Notes: generated by a model from the letters alone, not told the origin. DNA of 64,000 nt from Cupriavidus sp. EM10 (GCF_018729255.1 NZ_CP076060.1:1054001-1118000); one strand, 5' to 3'. Positions 23,712-37,438 are shown, numbered from the stretch's first letter. Numbers and translations: made by a program.

Positions 23712-24665
23712 ATGCTGAGCCGCACCGCCGACCACCTGTTCTGGATGGCCCGCTACACCGAGCGCGCGGAGAACACCGCGCGCATGCTCGACGTCAACTA
23801 CCAGACCTCGCTGCTGCCGCAGTCCGCCGAGGTGGCCGAGCAGGGCTGGTGGGCGATGCTCGATATCTCCGAACTGACCCAGGCCTACGACCACAAGTAC
23901 GGCCTGCTGCACCGTGACGACGTGATCGACTTCATGGTGCGCGACATGACCAACCCGTCGTCGATCATGAGCTGCCTGCGCGCGGCGCGCGAGAACGCGC
24001 GGGCGGTGCGGGGGTCGCTGACGACCGAGGTCTGGGAGACCATCAACACCACCTGGCTGGACGTCCAGCGCATGATCACCGAGGGCGAGCTGCGCGATGA
24101 CCCGTCGCGGTTCTTCGAGTGGGTCAAGTTCCGCTCGCACCTGGCGCGTGGCGTGCAGTTTGGCACGATGCTCAAGGACGACGCGTTCCACTTCATGCGG
24201 CTGGGCACCTTCCTGGAGCGGGCAGACAACACGGCGCGGATCCTGGACGTCAAGTTCCAGGCATCGGGCCGCGATGACAGCGACGCGAACCGCGAGCAGA
24301 ACGACTTCTATCACTGGGCGGCCGTGCTGCGGTCGGTGTCGGGCTTCGAGGTCTACCGCAAGATCTACCGCGCCGTGATCACGCCGCAGCGCGTAGCCGA
24401 ACTCCTAATTCTGAGGCCGGACATGCCGCGCTCGCTGGTGTCGAGCATGGACGAAGTGGTGGCGATCCTGGCGCTGGTGGCCAACCAGCAATCGTCGGAG
24501 ACCGAGCGCCAGGCTGGTAAACTGCATGCCGACCTCAAATACGCGCGCATCGACGATATCTTTGCCGTCGGGCTGCACGCGTACCTGACCAGCTTCCTGG
24601 AGCGCATCGGCGATCTCGGCAATGGCATCAGCCGCGATTTCCTCGTGCCGCTGCTGGCCGCCTGA
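23712..24665 (+). CDS. Alpha-E domain protein (Anbu cluster)
   Basis: A 317-residue, mostly helical protein beginning M-L-S-R-T-A-D-H-L-F-W-M-A-R-Y-T-E-R-A-E, the hallmark of the alpha-E (DUF403) family. No catalytic residues are recognisable. It is consistently found with the circularly permuted ATP-grasp protein, and here follows it by 33 bases. A structural or partner role in a peptide-bond-forming system is proposed in comparative work but not proven. Confidence 0.9.
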   Translation: MLSRTADHLFWMARYTERAENTARMLDVNYQTSLLPQSAEVAEQGWWAMLDISELTQAYDHKYGLLHRDDVIDFMVRDMTNPSSIMSCLRAARENARAVRGSLTTEVWETINTTWLDVQRMITEGELRDDPSRFFEWVKFRSHLARGVQFGTMLKDDAFHFMRLGTFLERADNTARILDVKFQASGRDDSDANREQNDFYHWAAVLRSVSGFEVYRKIYRAVITPQRVAELLILRPDMPRSLVSSMDEVVAILALVANQQSSETERQAGKLHADLKYARIDDIFAVGLHAYLTSFLERIGDLGNGISRDFLVPLLAA

Positions 24666-24755
24666 ATCGTCCTGGTGTTCCCCATGCGCCTGGCGCATCA
24701 CGCGCCGGGCGATTGAAGCCCTGGCAGGTGCCGTGCCGGGCGCGCGATACGCATC

Positions 24756-25583
24756 GTGAAATACAGGATCCACCACAAGACCGTCTATCAATACACCGAG
24801 CCGGTGCGCCGCAGCGTGCATGAACTGCGGCTCGCGCCGCGCTCCGGGCCGCTGCAGTCCGTGCAGGACTGGCAACTTTCCGCGCCGGGCAACCTGACCG
24901 CGGCGCGCGACGGCTTTGGCAATATCGTCCACAACTTCACCATGGCCGGCCCGGCCCGCACCATCGCCATCTCCGCCACCGGCGAGGTGGAGGTGCAGGC
25001 CAACGCCGGGCAGGGCGGACACCACGCGTTCGTCGATCAGCCGGACTCGGGCGAGGCCCGCGTCTCGCCGCTGTATTTTGTGGCGACTACGCCGCTTACG
25101 CAGGCACCCCAAGGCATGCAGGCGTTTGCCGCCCCCTATGTGGCGGCTGGCCATGACGTGCCGGCGCTGCTGGCCCTGGCCGGCGCCATCGCGGACCGGG
25201 TCCGCTACAAGGCCAATACGACCGATGTCGGCACCTCGGCCGCGCAGGCGTTCCAGCTGGGCAGCGGCGTCTGCCAGGATCAGGCGCAGGTGATGGTGGC
25301 CGCCTGCCGCGCGCTCGGCATCCCGGCGCGCTATGTCAGTGGTTACTTCTATGATCCGGCGGCCACGGCGCTGGCCAGCCACGCGTGGGCCGATGTCTGC
25401 CTGGACCCCACGCAGGGTCTCTGGTGCAGCATCGACGTGACGCACCGTTGTGTGACAGATGCCCGCCACGTACGGCTTGCCGTGGGGCGCGACTACGCAT
25501 CGGCCGCACCAATCCGGGGCATCCTGGAAGGCGGTGCCGGCGAGACACTCGACGTCGATATCGCCATCACGCCAGCAGCCTGA
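24756..25583 (+). CDS. Transglutaminase-like cysteine protease (Anbu cluster)
   Basis: A 275-residue protein with an N-terminal beta domain (bacterial transglutaminase N-terminal type, Y-x-Y-x3-V-x2-S-x2-E-L-R-L-x-P) and a transglutaminase core. The catalytic Cys is in G-S-G-V-C-Q-D, His in S-H-A-W-A-D, and Asp follows in D-V-T-H. It is probably a peptidase or amidase rather than a true crosslinking enzyme. It is third in the four-gene Anbu cluster; an ATG may be displaced here since the start codon is GTG. Confidence 0.88.
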   Translation: MKYRIHHKTVYQYTEPVRRSVHELRLAPRSGPLQSVQDWQLSAPGNLTAARDGFGNIVHNFTMAGPARTIAISATGEVEVQANAGQGGHHAFVDQPDSGEARVSPLYFVATTPLTQAPQGMQAFAAPYVAAGHDVPALLALAGAIADRVRYKANTTDVGTSAAQAFQLGSGVCQDQAQVMVAACRALGIPARYVSGYFYDPAATALASHAWADVCLDPTQGLWCSIDVTHRCVTDARHVRLAVGRDYASAAPIRGILEGGAGETLDVDIAITPAA

Positions 25584-25687
25584 ACGGCTCGCACCGGTAT
25601 TCAAACGGCGTAGGGTTTTGGTGAGCGGCTAGAATGCAAATCTGCCGTCTCACCCATGCCACGGCGCCCTCAACAAGACACTTTTTC

Positions 25688-26491
25688 ATGACGTACTGTG
25701 TAGCGATGCGGCTGGATGCCGGTCTGGTATTCCTGTCCGATTCCCGAACCAACGCCGGGGTGGATGCCATTTCCACCTCGCGCAAGATGACCGTCTTCGA
25801 AGAGCCGGGCGACCGCGTGCTGGTGCTGATGACGGCCGGCAACCTGGCGATCAGCCAGTCGGTGCGGCAACTGCTGGCCGAGGCGCGCGACGAGAAGCGG
25901 TCGCTGTGGACGGCCCGCGACATGTTCGAGGCCGCCACGATCGTCGGCGATGCCGTGCGCGCCGTGCACAAGCGCGATGCCCACGCGCTGCGCGATGCCG
26001 GCATCGACTTCAACGTCAGCATGATCTTCGGCGGCCAGATCCGCGGCGAGCGCACGCGGCTGTTCAATATCTATGCGGCCGGCAATTTCGTCGAGGCGTC
26101 GCCCGAGAACTGCTATTTCCAGATTGGCGAGGCCAAGTACGGCAAGCCGATCGTCGACCGCGTGGTGTCGCCGTCGCTGCCGCTGGGTGAGGCCGCCAAG
26201 TGCGCGCTGATCTCGATGGATTCGACGCTCAAGTCGAATATCTCGGTGGGCCTGCCGCTGGACCTGCTGGTCTACGAGGCCGACTCGCTGCGCGTGACGC
26301 GCTTCGTCAATATCGACGAGAAGAACGCGTACTTCCGCATGATCCGCGACACCTGGGGCCAGCGCCTGCGGCAAGTGTTCGGCGAGATCAGCAATCCCGA
26401 ATGGGATGCCGCCCAGCCAGCCGAGTTTCCGCTGGCGCGCGACGAAGCGGACCGCTGGGGACAGCCCGTGCGGGCGCGCCGCGAGCAGTAG
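25688..26491 (+). CDS. Anbu proteasome-like peptidase
   Basis: A 267-residue protein of the 20S-proteasome beta-subunit superfamily, of the Anbu (ancestral beta subunit, HslV-like) type. Thr2 after the initiator Met would be the N-terminal nucleophile after Met removal; the start M-T-Y-C-V-A-M-R-L-D-A-G and the L-S-D-S-R-T-N-A-G segment are characteristic. An upstream GTG/ATG-type extension at 25634 would hide the Thr and is rejected. Context with ATP-grasp, alpha-E and transglutaminase genes supports the call. Its substrate is unknown. Confidence 0.9.
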   Translation: MTYCVAMRLDAGLVFLSDSRTNAGVDAISTSRKMTVFEEPGDRVLVLMTAGNLAISQSVRQLLAEARDEKRSLWTARDMFEAATIVGDAVRAVHKRDAHALRDAGIDFNVSMIFGGQIRGERTRLFNIYAAGNFVEASPENCYFQIGEAKYGKPIVDRVVSPSLPLGEAAKCALISMDSTLKSNISVGLPLDLLVYEADSLRVTRFVNIDEKNAYFRMIRDTWGQRLRQVFGEISNPEWDAAQPAEFPLARDEADRWGQPVRARREQ

Positions 26492-26625
26492 GGCGCTTGC
26501 GGGGCGGCATGGCGGCAGGGCGGTAGAGGGAATCGTCTACAGGATCGGCGCCGGCCCTGGCATCGAACGGCGGGGCGCCGCAGTACACTCTGCGGCGACT
26601 GTCACATTCCCATTGCATTTGTCTC

Positions 26626-27447
26626 ATGCGCGACATCCTGCTGTTCTCCCACGCCAACGGATTCCCCGTCCACACATACCGCAAGCTGTTCGGCGCGCTG
26701 GACGATACGTTCGAAATCCGTGCCGTCGAACGCTACGGGCACGATCCGAAATACCCGGTCACGCGCGAATGGCCCAATCTCGTGGACGAATTGCTACGTG
26801 AGATCGACCGCGCGCGCCGCGAGGGCGCCGATGACCGCAAGGTCTGGCTGGTCGGGCATTCGCTGGGTGGCTTCCTGTCGCTGATGGCCGCGCTGCGCGC
26901 GCCGCAGCGCGTGCGCGGCGTGGTGATGCTCGATTCGCCGATCATCGCCGGCTGGCGCGCATCGCTGCTGCGTGCGTCGCAGGTGCTGGGCCTGGACGAA
27001 AAACCCAGCCCGGCCGCCGTGACCAGGAAGCGCCGCACGCACTGGCCCGACACCGAATCGGTCTGGACCCACTTCCAGGCCAAGCGCAATTTCCAGGTCT
27101 GGGACCCCGAAGTGCTGCGCGATTACGCCGAGCACGGCACCGAGCCGACCGGCCGCGCCACCGAACGCCGCCTGCGCTTCGATCGCGACGTCGAATACCG
27201 CATCTACCGCACGCTGCCCACCAGCCTGGGCCGTCGCGTGGCGCATGGCGCGCCGGTGCCAATCGGCTTCATTGCCGGCACGAAGTCGCGCGAGGTCAGG
27301 CAGGTGGGGCTGGGCGCCACGCGCAAGCTGGTGGGCGACCGCCTGCGCTTCATGGAAGGCGGGCATCTCTATCCGATGGAACGACCGCTGGAGACCGCCG
27401 CCACCGTGCGCGAGCTGATCGGGCAGATGCGCGACGGCGGGCACTGA
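26626..27447 (+). CDS. Alpha/beta hydrolase
   Basis: A 273-residue alpha/beta-hydrolase fold protein. The nucleophile elbow G-H-S-L-G-G is at about residues 83-88, the oxyanion segment S-H-A-N-G-F near the N-terminus, and the catalytic His is probably in E-G-G-H-L near the C-terminus. The substrate cannot be assigned. It stands alone between the Anbu cluster and pyrG, all in the same direction. Confidence 0.83.
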   Translation: MRDILLFSHANGFPVHTYRKLFGALDDTFEIRAVERYGHDPKYPVTREWPNLVDELLREIDRARREGADDRKVWLVGHSLGGFLSLMAALRAPQRVRGVVMLDSPIIAGWRASLLRASQVLGLDEKPSPAAVTRKRRTHWPDTESVWTHFQAKRNFQVWDPEVLRDYAEHGTEPTGRATERRLRFDRDVEYRIYRTLPTSLGRRVAHGAPVPIGFIAGTKSREVRQVGLGATRKLVGDRLRFMEGGHLYPMERPLETAATVRELIGQMRDGGH

Positions 27448-27554
27448 CAGCAGGGTGGCCGGCCGAGCGGCGCATGCGCCGCAGTGGTGTGGCCAGGCAT
27501 CGTCGGGCTTCGCCATGTCACAAAATCCGGGTCGGCGGCGGACGGGGTCTCATG

Positions 27555-29239
<1,685 letters not shown>

Positions 29240-29264
29240 CGCGCCGGGACGAAGGAGACAAGCC

Positions 29265-30134
29265 ATGAAACTGTGTGGATTCGACGTCGGCCTCGACAAG
29301 CCGTTCTTCCTGATCGCCGGCCCGTGTGTCATCGAGTCCGAACAGATGGCGCTGGACACCGCCGGCGAGCTCAAGCAGATCACCGGCGAACTGGGCATCC
29401 CGTTCATCTACAAGTCGTCGTTCGACAAGGCCAACCGGTCTTCGGGCAAGTCGTTCCGTGGTCTCGGCATGGAGAAGGGTCTGGAGATCCTGGCCACCGT
29501 GAAGCGCGAAATCGGCGTGCCCGTGCTCACGGACATTCACGAGATCGACGAGATCAAGCCGGTCGCCGCCGTGGTGGACGTGCTGCAGACGCCGGCCTTC
29601 CTGTGCCGCCAGACCGATTTCATTCGTGCGTGCGCCCAGAGCGGACGCCCGGTGAACATCAAGAAGGGCCAGTTCCTGGCGCCGCACGACATGAAGAACG
29701 TGATCGACAAGGCGCGTGACGCGGCCCGCGAGGCCGGTCTGGCCGATGACGTGTTCATGGCCTGCGAGCGTGGCGTTTCCTTCGGCTACAACAACCTGGT
29801 GTCGGACATGCGCTCGCTGGCGATCATGCGCGAGACCGGTGCCCCGGTGGTGTTCGACGCCACCCACTCGGTGCAGCTGCCGGGCGGCCAGGGCACCAGC
29901 TCGGGCGGCCAGCGCGAGTTCGTGCCGGTGCTGTCGCGTGCCGCGGTGGCGACCGGTATTGCGGGCCTGTTCATGGAAACCCATCCGGACCCGAGCAAGG
30001 CCATGTCCGACGGCCCGAACGCGGTGCCGCTGTCGCGCATGAAGGAACTGCTGGCCGTGCTGAAGGACCTGGATATCCTGGTCAAGCGCGCCGGCTTCCT
30101 GGAAGACAACTTCGGCTGGCCGGCCTGCGCCTGA
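29265..30134 (+). CDS. kdsA: 3-deoxy-D-manno-octulosonate 8-phosphate synthase
   Basis: Condenses phosphoenolpyruvate with arabinose 5-phosphate to give KDO-8-phosphate for lipopolysaccharide. The 289-residue product has [21 protein letters not shown], and [10 protein letters not shown], all diagnostic. GAAGGAG precedes the ATG at 29265. The preceding in-frame stretch from 29169 lies inside pyrG and is not used. Confidence 0.97.
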   Translation: MKLCGFDVGLDKPFFLIAGPCVIESEQMALDTAGELKQITGELGIPFIYKSSFDKANRSSGKSFRGLGMEKGLEILATVKREIGVPVLTDIHEIDEIKPVAAVVDVLQTPAFLCRQTDFIRACAQSGRPVNIKKGQFLAPHDMKNVIDKARDAAREAGLADDVFMACERGVSFGYNNLVSDMRSLAIMRETGAPVVFDATHSVQLPGGQGTSSGGQREFVPVLSRAAVATGIAGLFMETHPDPSKAMSDGPNAVPLSRMKELLAVLKDLDILVKRAGFLEDNFGWPACA

Positions 30135-30152
30135 TCCAGCCCGCTGTACCCG

Positions 30153-30175
30153 CCGCCCGCGCCTGTCGCGGGCGG
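30153..30175 (+). terminator. GC-rich hairpin after kdsA
   Basis: CCGCCCGCG and CGCGGGCGG form a 9-bp stem with a five-base loop, 18 bases after the kdsA stop. There is no T run, so it may be a weak or Rho-assisted terminator. Confidence 0.45.
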
Positions 30176-30266
30176 TGTCGCTTCCAGATGTGTCAATTCC
30201 GGTGAATCTGAATCAACCCTGACGCACTGGTATCGAAAGACAATACAAAAGATTCGGAGATAGCGT

Positions 30267-30557
30267 ATGGCCGCCGGCCTTATCATCGCGTACGTCGACG
30301 TGACGGATCCCCAGCAGTACGAGCAGTACAAGGTGCTTTCCTCGCGGGCCATGCAGGCTCACGGCGCGGAAGTGCTTGTGCGCGGCGGCAAGACCGAGCC
30401 GCTGGAGGGTGAGTGGGCGCCGAAGCGCGTGGTGGTGCTGAAATTCCCGAGCTACGAGGCCGCCAAGGCCTTCTACGCCAGCGAGGAATACCTGGCGGCC
30501 CGCCAATCCCGCGAGCACGCGGCAAAGATGAACATGATCGTCGTGGAAGGCACCTGA
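30267..30557 (+). CDS. DUF1330 family protein
   Basis: A 96-residue protein of the DUF1330 dimeric ferredoxin-like alpha/beta-barrel family. Characteristic are the N-terminal Y-V-D-V-T-D-P-x2-Y-E-x-Y segment, a central G-G-K-T-E-x-L-E-G, and S-x-E-Y-x3-R-x3-A near the C-terminus. No enzyme activity is established for this group. It lies between kdsA and eno in the same direction; cotranscription with eno is possible. Confidence 0.85.
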   Translation: MAAGLIIAYVDVTDPQQYEQYKVLSSRAMQAHGAEVLVRGGKTEPLEGEWAPKRVVVLKFPSYEAAKAFYASEEYLAARQSREHAAKMNMIVVEGT

Positions 30558-30584
30558 GACTTCCACCCGTCATCTGGCACGTAG

Positions 30585-31910
<1,326 letters not shown>

Positions 31911-31952
31911 TGCCTTGAGGCTGCGGGCGGCCCACGCCGCCGGCAAGCCATG

Positions 31953-31990
31953 AAAAACGCCGCCTCCGGTTTGCCGGGGCGGCGTTTTTT
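31953..31990 (+). terminator. Rho-independent terminator after eno
   Basis: The stem ACGCCGCC/GGCGGCGT is preceded by five As and followed by TTTTTT, 43 bases after the eno stop codon. Confidence 0.9.
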
Positions 31991-32148
31991 GCCTTTGGTG
32001 TGGCGATTGTGCCGATATCGGGCGCTGGACGCACCGTTGTTGCGCTTTGTAGCGTCTTTTGTTTTGCAATCTGCGGCCGCATGATGGATCATTGGTGCCG
32101 GTCGGAAACCTCCGACCCCGTCATTCTCCATTGCGCCTTTTTGCCCCG

Positions 32149-32490
32149 ATGCGCCTGATTTCCCTGCTGCTGTTCGTGCTGTTGCTGGCCATTCAGTACC
32201 CGCTCTGGCTGGGCAAGGGCGGCTGGCTGCGCGTCTGGGATCTGAATCGCCAGGTGGGCGAGCAGGTGACGCACAACCAGGCGCTCAAGCTGCGCAACGC
32301 CAAGCTGGAAGGGGAAGTCAAGGATCTGCAGGACGGCACCGGCGCCATCGAGGAACGCGCCCGCTACGAGCTGGGCATGGTCAAGGACGACGAGGTATTC
32401 GTCCAGTTCGTGGCCCCGGCCCCGAAGGTCAGCGCCACGCCGCCGCTGCCGCCGCCCGCGAACTCCGTCGCGGGGCGCGGGGGTCACTAG
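32149..32490 (+). CDS. ftsB: Cell division protein FtsB
   Basis: Small bitopic divisome protein that forms a complex with FtsL and FtsQ. The 113-residue product has a short cytoplasmic start (M-R-L), one transmembrane helix (about 4-20), a conserved W-L-G-K-G-G-W segment, a periplasmic coiled coil (about 35-70), and the [12 protein letters not shown] motif. A Pro-rich tail follows. The position after eno is typical in beta- and gammaproteobacteria. Confidence 0.93.
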   Translation: MRLISLLLFVLLLAIQYPLWLGKGGWLRVWDLNRQVGEQVTHNQALKLRNAKLEGEVKDLQDGTGAIEERARYELGMVKDDEVFVQFVAPAPKVSATPPLPPPANSVAGRGGH

Positions 32491-32559
32491 GCGTCCCAGG
32501 CAGGAAGCAGTATCTGGTACGGCCGCGCAATGCGGCCGTTATCGTTTCCGGACGATGCA

Positions 32560-32963
32560 TTACCACCAGCCGCCGCCGTAAGGATATCCACCATAGCCGT
32601 AGCCCGGGAAGCCGATGCCTACGCCGCCACCCCACCCACCTCCGCCCAGCCGTTGTAGAACATGCTGAAGCTCGTGTTCGGATAGTAAGCGGCGCGGCTC
32701 CATGCGGCAGCCGACTGCTGGTTGGCCATCACCGTGGCCTGTTCCTGGAGGATCTGCTGGTTCAGCGCGCCCAGTCTCTGGCGCTCGGCTTCGCTAAGCG
32801 GGGCGGGCGGGATCGCGTGGTCCGGCAGGCGTGCCGTGGCCGGCACACCGTCGGGGCCGCGCGGCACCGGGGCCGCACAGCCGGCGATCAGGCTGGCTGC
32901 CAGTATGGTGACCACCAGGCCGGGCAGGGCGGGGGTCGATCTGGAACGAATGGTCGCTGTCAT
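32560..32963 (-). CDS. Glycine-rich lipoprotein, frameshifted as read
   Basis: From the ATG at 32963 the product has a signal peptide with lipobox L-I-A-G-C (about 25-29), a helical middle with L-N-Q-Q-I-L-Q-E-Q, and, after adding one G to the GGG run at 32645-32647, a C-terminal tail almost entirely of Gly, Trp, Tyr and Pro ending in G-G-G-W-W. Without the added base it ends early at about 32619 and the clearly patterned tail is lost. Reconstructed length is 134 residues. The function is unknown; an envelope location is inferred. Confidence 0.7.
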
Positions 32964-33104
32964 ATCGCACTCCGTTCGAACGGCAGAAGAACAAGCATGC
33001 CATTGGACCCGACCACCCGTGTATGTGGTTCCGCACGGTAGGCGGACCGACGGGTTTCCCGCGCCGCCGCCCCCATCATCCGGCGGGGAGGGGCGGGCGG
33101 TACC

Positions 33105-34108
33105 TCAATGCTGCTGCTTGGCGCCCTCGCCGGCGCCGGTCGCCACCGGCGCGGTGAACAGCTGGGCCGCGTCGACGGGGTCGAACGCGTAGCGCTGGCC
33201 GCAGAAATCGCAGTGGATCTCCACTTCACCGCGTTCCGCGATGATGCCTTCGATCTCTTCCTGGCCCAGCGTCTGCAGCATGCCGGCCACCTTTTCGCGC
33301 GAGCACGAGCACTGGAAGTGCGGTGTCATCGGCTCGAACACGCGCAGGCCGGCGTTCTGAAGTTCTTCCCAGAACAGGCGGCGCAGCAGCGTTTCTGGCG
33401 ATTCGGCCAGCAGTTCGTCTTCCTTCAGCGTGGCGCCCAGCTGGCAGGCGCGGTCCCAGGTGTCCAGGTCCTGCCCCTGGCCTTCCTCGGTCAGCGCGGT
33501 GCCGGTTTCACCGATCTCGGCGCCTGCCGTACCGCCGTAAGACGGCAGCTTCTGCAGCAGCATGCCGGCTGCCACGTGGTCGTTCGACGCCAGCCACAGG
33601 CGGGTGTCGAGCTGTTCCGACGCCTGCATGTAGTGCTCCAGCACCTCGGTCATGGTGGCCAGCGGGCCATGCTCGTCGGCCAGCGGTACGATGCCCTGAT
33701 AGGCCTGCTGGCCCGGCAGCTTGTCCTGCGGATCCAGCGTGATGGCGAAGCGGCCCTTGCCGTGCATGTTCACCAGCTGCCGGAGCGTGGCATCGTCGGC
33801 GATCTCGGCACCCTCGGCAATCTTGGCCGTGGCGCGCAGCGACAGGTCCGACAGGCATTCCACCACCAGCATGCGCACCGGCCCGTCGCCATGCACCTGC
33901 ATGACCAGCGCGCCATTGAACTTGAGGTTGGCCGACAGCAGCGCCGCGGCCGCGACCATCTCGCCCAGCACGCGCCGCACCGGCTCCGGGTAGGCATGGC
34001 GGTTCAGCACCTCTTGCCAGGTGGATTCGATGCGGACCAGTTCGCCACGCACGGGGCGGCATCGAACAGGAATTTCTGAAGCGTATCGGGATTCGAGGAA
34101 GCGGTCAC
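33105..34108 (-). CDS. hslO: Redox-regulated chaperone Hsp33 (HslO), frameshifted as read
   Basis: Hsp33 is a holdase switched on by oxidative unfolding of a C-terminal zinc centre. The zinc ligands are visible as C-S-C-S near the middle-C-terminal part and C-D-F-C towards the end. The N-terminal substrate domain is in frame from about 34050 down. The proper start, a GTG at 34108 followed by T-A-S-S-N-P-D-T-L-Q-K-F, is in another frame and joins if one base is added to the run at 34053-34056. That gives 334 residues, normal for HslO. The gene is probably intact in the organism. Confidence 0.9.
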
Positions 34109-34168
34109 GGTTCTGTCTGGCGGTTAAGTCGGCGGATCGGCGGATGCCCGGCAAATGCCGGGACGTTG

Positions 34169-34692
34169 TCAGCCGATGCGCTTGAGTTCGGTCTTGTACA
34201 CGGCCTGCCGCTTCGCATACGTCTCGGCGTTGCGATAGAGGTTGGCCACATCGGCGTCGGTCAGTTCGCGCACCACCTTGGCGGGCGCGCCGAGGATCAG
34301 CGACCGGTCCGGGAACACCTTGTTCTCGGTAATCACGGCGCCGGCTCCGACCAGGCATTCCTTGCCGATCACGGCGCCATTGAGCACCACGGCCTGGATG
34401 CCGATCAGCGAACCTTCGCCCACGGTGCAGCCATGCAGCATGGCCTGGTGGCCCACGGACACCTTGTCGCCCAGCGTGAGCGGACGGCCCGGATCGGTGT
34501 GCAGCACAGAGCCTTCCTGGATGTTGGTGTCTTCGCCCACCACGATCGGCTCGTTGTCGCCGCGAATCACCACGCCCGGCCAGGCGCTGGCACGCGCCTT
34601 GAGCGTCACGTTGCCGATGATGGTGGCTTCGGCCGCCACATAGGCATCCTCGTGGATTTCGGGGCGGTATCGCCGAGCTGGTAAAGCGCCAT
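34169..34692 (-). CDS. Gamma-carbonic-anhydrase-like hexapeptide protein, frameshifted as read
   Basis: Left-handed beta-helix protein with hexapeptide repeats (I-G-x-x-A/V-x) through most of its length and the three His-type metal-site pattern of the gamma-carbonic anhydrase/YrdA/PaaY group ([15 protein letters not shown]). The expected N-terminus M-A-L-Y-Q-L-G starts at 34692 in a different frame. One base added to the run at 34661-34664 joins it, for 174 residues. The activity is not established for most members. It lies just upstream of hslO on the same strand. Confidence 0.85.
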
Positions 34693-34822
34693 GGGGTCTC
34701 CTGCTGAATGTGCGTAATTGGGGATGGCCGCGCCGATTAAAAGGGCCCGCCGAATGGGCCGACCCAGGGCATGCCTGGGGCCGGCAGGGCTCTACAATGG
34801 CGGCTTCCCGAATTTTACGCCT

Positions 34823-35695
34823 ATGCCAGTGATCGCACCCGCCGACATCGCGCCCACGCCACTTGTCGCGCCTGCCCCGCGGCCTGAGTCCGCCCGCCGG
34901 CGCGCCCTGGCCGTGCTATGCATGACCGATGCCCGCGCCAAGGCCGCCGCGGCGCGGGCCCTGCATGCCGCGCTGCTGGCAGGCGTTGATACCGTAGTCG
35001 ATCCCGATGAAAGACTGATGGCGCCGCCGGACGCCGTGCCGGGCCGCCCCGCGCGCCCCGAACTGGTGCCCCCGATGCGCGTGGAACGGCGCCGGTCGAT
35101 CCACACCACGGCTGGCCGCGCCAACATGATCCACGCGCTGTGCCATATCGAGTTCAACGCGATCAACCTCGCGCTCGACGCGGTCTGGCGTTTTTCCGGC
35201 ATGCCGGCCGACTACTACCGCGACTGGCTGCGCGTGGCCGACGAAGAGGCCTATCACTTCACATTGCTTGCCGATCACCTGCAAACGCTGGGCGCCGCGT
35301 ATGGCGATTTTCCGGCGCACAACAGCCTGTGGGAGATGACCGACAAGACGGCCGGCGACGTGCTGGCGCGCATGGCGCTGGTGCCGCGCACGCTGGAAGC
35401 GCGCGGGCTCGATGCCTCGCCGCCGGTGCGCGCCAAGCTGGCCGATGCCGGCGACGACGCCGCCGCCGCGATCATCGACATCATCCTGCGCGACGAAGTG
35501 GGCCATGTGGCCATCGGCAACCACTGGTACCGCTGGCTGTGCACGCAGCGCGGGCTGGAGCCCGTGGCCACCTATGCACAGCTGGCCGAACAGTACAAGG
35601 CGCCGAAGCTGCGCGGCCCGTTCAACCTCGATGCCCGCCGCGCTGCGGGGTTCGACGAGGATGAACTGGCCTGGCTGGAGGCCTCGGCCGGCTAG
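34823..35695 (+). CDS. DUF455 ferritin-like protein
   Basis: A 290-residue protein of the DUF455 family with a ferritin-like four-helix bundle. Probable di-metal ligands are in [16 protein letters not shown] and R-D-E-V-G-H-V-A, i.e. paired E-x2-H elements. It is related in fold to MiaE-type tRNA hydroxylases, but the function is not known. The ATG at 34823 was chosen because upstream codons overlap the divergent promoter region. Its last 4 bases overlap the stop of the acyl-CoA synthetase gene on the other strand. Confidence 0.85.
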   Translation: MPVIAPADIAPTPLVAPAPRPESARRRALAVLCMTDARAKAAAARALHAALLAGVDTVVDPDERLMAPPDAVPGRPARPELVPPMRVERRRSIHTTAGRANMIHALCHIEFNAINLALDAVWRFSGMPADYYRDWLRVADEEAYHFTLLADHLQTLGAAYGDFPAHNSLWEMTDKTAGDVLARMALVPRTLEARGLDASPPVRAKLADAGDDAAAAIIDIILRDEVGHVAIGNHWYRWLCTQRGLEPVATYAQLAEQYKAPKLRGPFNLDARRAAGFDEDELAWLEASAG

Positions 35696-37438
35696 CCGGG
35701 GCGGTTGCCAGGCTGCTGCGCGCCTTTCTGCGCCCGTTCCTGCTCCATCAGCCGCAGCACGCGGCGCTGGATCTTCCCCGTAGTCGTCATCGGCAGCTGG
35801 TCGATGAACTCGATGGCCTTCGGGTATTCATACGGCGCCAGCTGGCCGCGCACATGCTGCTGCAGCTCGGCCACCAGTGCCGCATCGTTGTCGAACGATC
35901 GCGCCACGGCGGGTGTCAGCACGATGAACGCCTTGACGATGGCCCCGCGCTCGGGGTCCGGCGACGGCACCACGGCGCAGTTCGATACCGCCGGATGCTT
36001 GAGCAGGCAGTTCTCGATCTCGCTCGGCCCGATGCGGTATCCCGATGACTTGAAGACATCGTCGGCCCGCCCTGGTACCACAGGTAGCCGTCGACATCGA
36101 TGCGCGCCAGGTCGCCGGTGCGGCACCAGCGCAGGCAGTCGTATTCCGAATACTTGCCGGCCGTGGCGGCCTCGTTCTTCCAGTAGCCCAGGAAAAACAC
36201 GGGATCGGGATGGCCATGGATATCGGTGGCGCAGACGGCCACCTCGCCATCCTCGCCGGGCGCGCACGGGCGCCCGTCGTCATCGATCACGGCCACGCGG
36301 TGGCCCGGGTAGGGGCGGCCCATCGAGCCCGGCCGCGCCGGCCAGCCCAGATGATCGTCGTCATACTGCGCCGTGCAGTTGCCGACGATGTAGTTGATCT
36401 CGGTCTGGCCAAACATCTCGTTGACGATCACACCCAGCGCGTCGCGGCACCAGGTGAACACCGTCTCGCCCACGGCCTCACCCGCGCTCATGATGGCGCG
36501 CAGCTTCAGATCGTATTTTCCGAAGGGACGGGGCAAGCCTTCATCATCTGCTTCAGGGCAGTGGGAAACAGGAACGTGTTGGTCACGCCGTAGCGTTCCA
36601 GCAGCTCGAAGGCGCGGTCGGCCGTAAAGCGGCCCTGGTAGCCAACGATCGGCCGGCCGAAGTACAGCGCCGGCATCAGCGCATCCCACAGGCCGCCGGT
36701 CCAGGCCCAGTCGGCGGGGCTCCAGAACACGTCGTCGTCCTGCGGATACCAGTTCTGCGAGCAGACAAAGCCAGTCAGGTTGCCGATCAGCGCGCGGTGC
36801 GGGATCAGCGCGCCCTTGGGCGGCCCCGTGGTGCCGCTGGTGTAGATCAGCACGGCGGCTTCGTCGGCCTTGGTCTGCTCGGCCGTGAAATCGGGCAACT
36901 GCGCGGCCAGCAGCGTGTCCCAGTCCAGGTCGCCGCGCCCGGTGGCGTGGCCGGCGCCGATGATGGTGGTCAGCGTCGGGCAGTCGGGCCGGGCGGCCAG
37001 CAGGTTGTCGATCGAGGTTTCGTCGGCAATGGCCACGCGGGTTTCGCTATGGTGGATGCGGTAGGACAGCGCCTCGGGGCCAAACAGCATCGACAACGGC
37101 ATGGCAATGGCGCCAAGTTGGTACGCGGCCATGCCGGCGATGACCGTTTCGATGCGCTGGGGCATGACGATGGCCACGCGGTCGCCGCGCTGCACGCCCA
37201 GTTCGCGTAGCGCCCGCGACAGCCGGTTGGCCTCGGCCTGGATATGGGCGTAGGTGTACGAAGCGCGGCGGCCGTCCTCGTGCTCGGTGTGCACGGCGAT
37301 GCGGCTGGCCGTGGCCGGGTCACGCGCCCAGCGGCCGCAGCAGACGTCGGCCAGGTTGAAGAATTCGGGGACGTTCCAGTGGAACGCGTCGTGCAGCGCG
37401 TGATAGTCGTCACGGCGCGAGGCCGGCAAGGCGGTCAT
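35692..37438 (-). CDS. Acyl-CoA synthetase (AMP-forming), two frameshifts as read
   Basis: ANL-superfamily adenylate-forming enzyme that activates a carboxylic acid to its acyl-CoA. The P-loop-like Y-T-S-G-T-T-G-P-P-K-G is in the N-terminal segment, M-F-G-Q-T-E and the W-C-R-T-G-D hinge in the middle, and the C-terminal P-M-T-T-T-G-K-I-Q-R lysine motif at the end. The three pieces are in different frames and join with one base added near 36531-36534 and one near 36065-36068, giving about 582 residues. The substrate (short- or medium-chain acid) is not deducible. It is divergent from the hydrolase at 37583. Confidence 0.87.
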
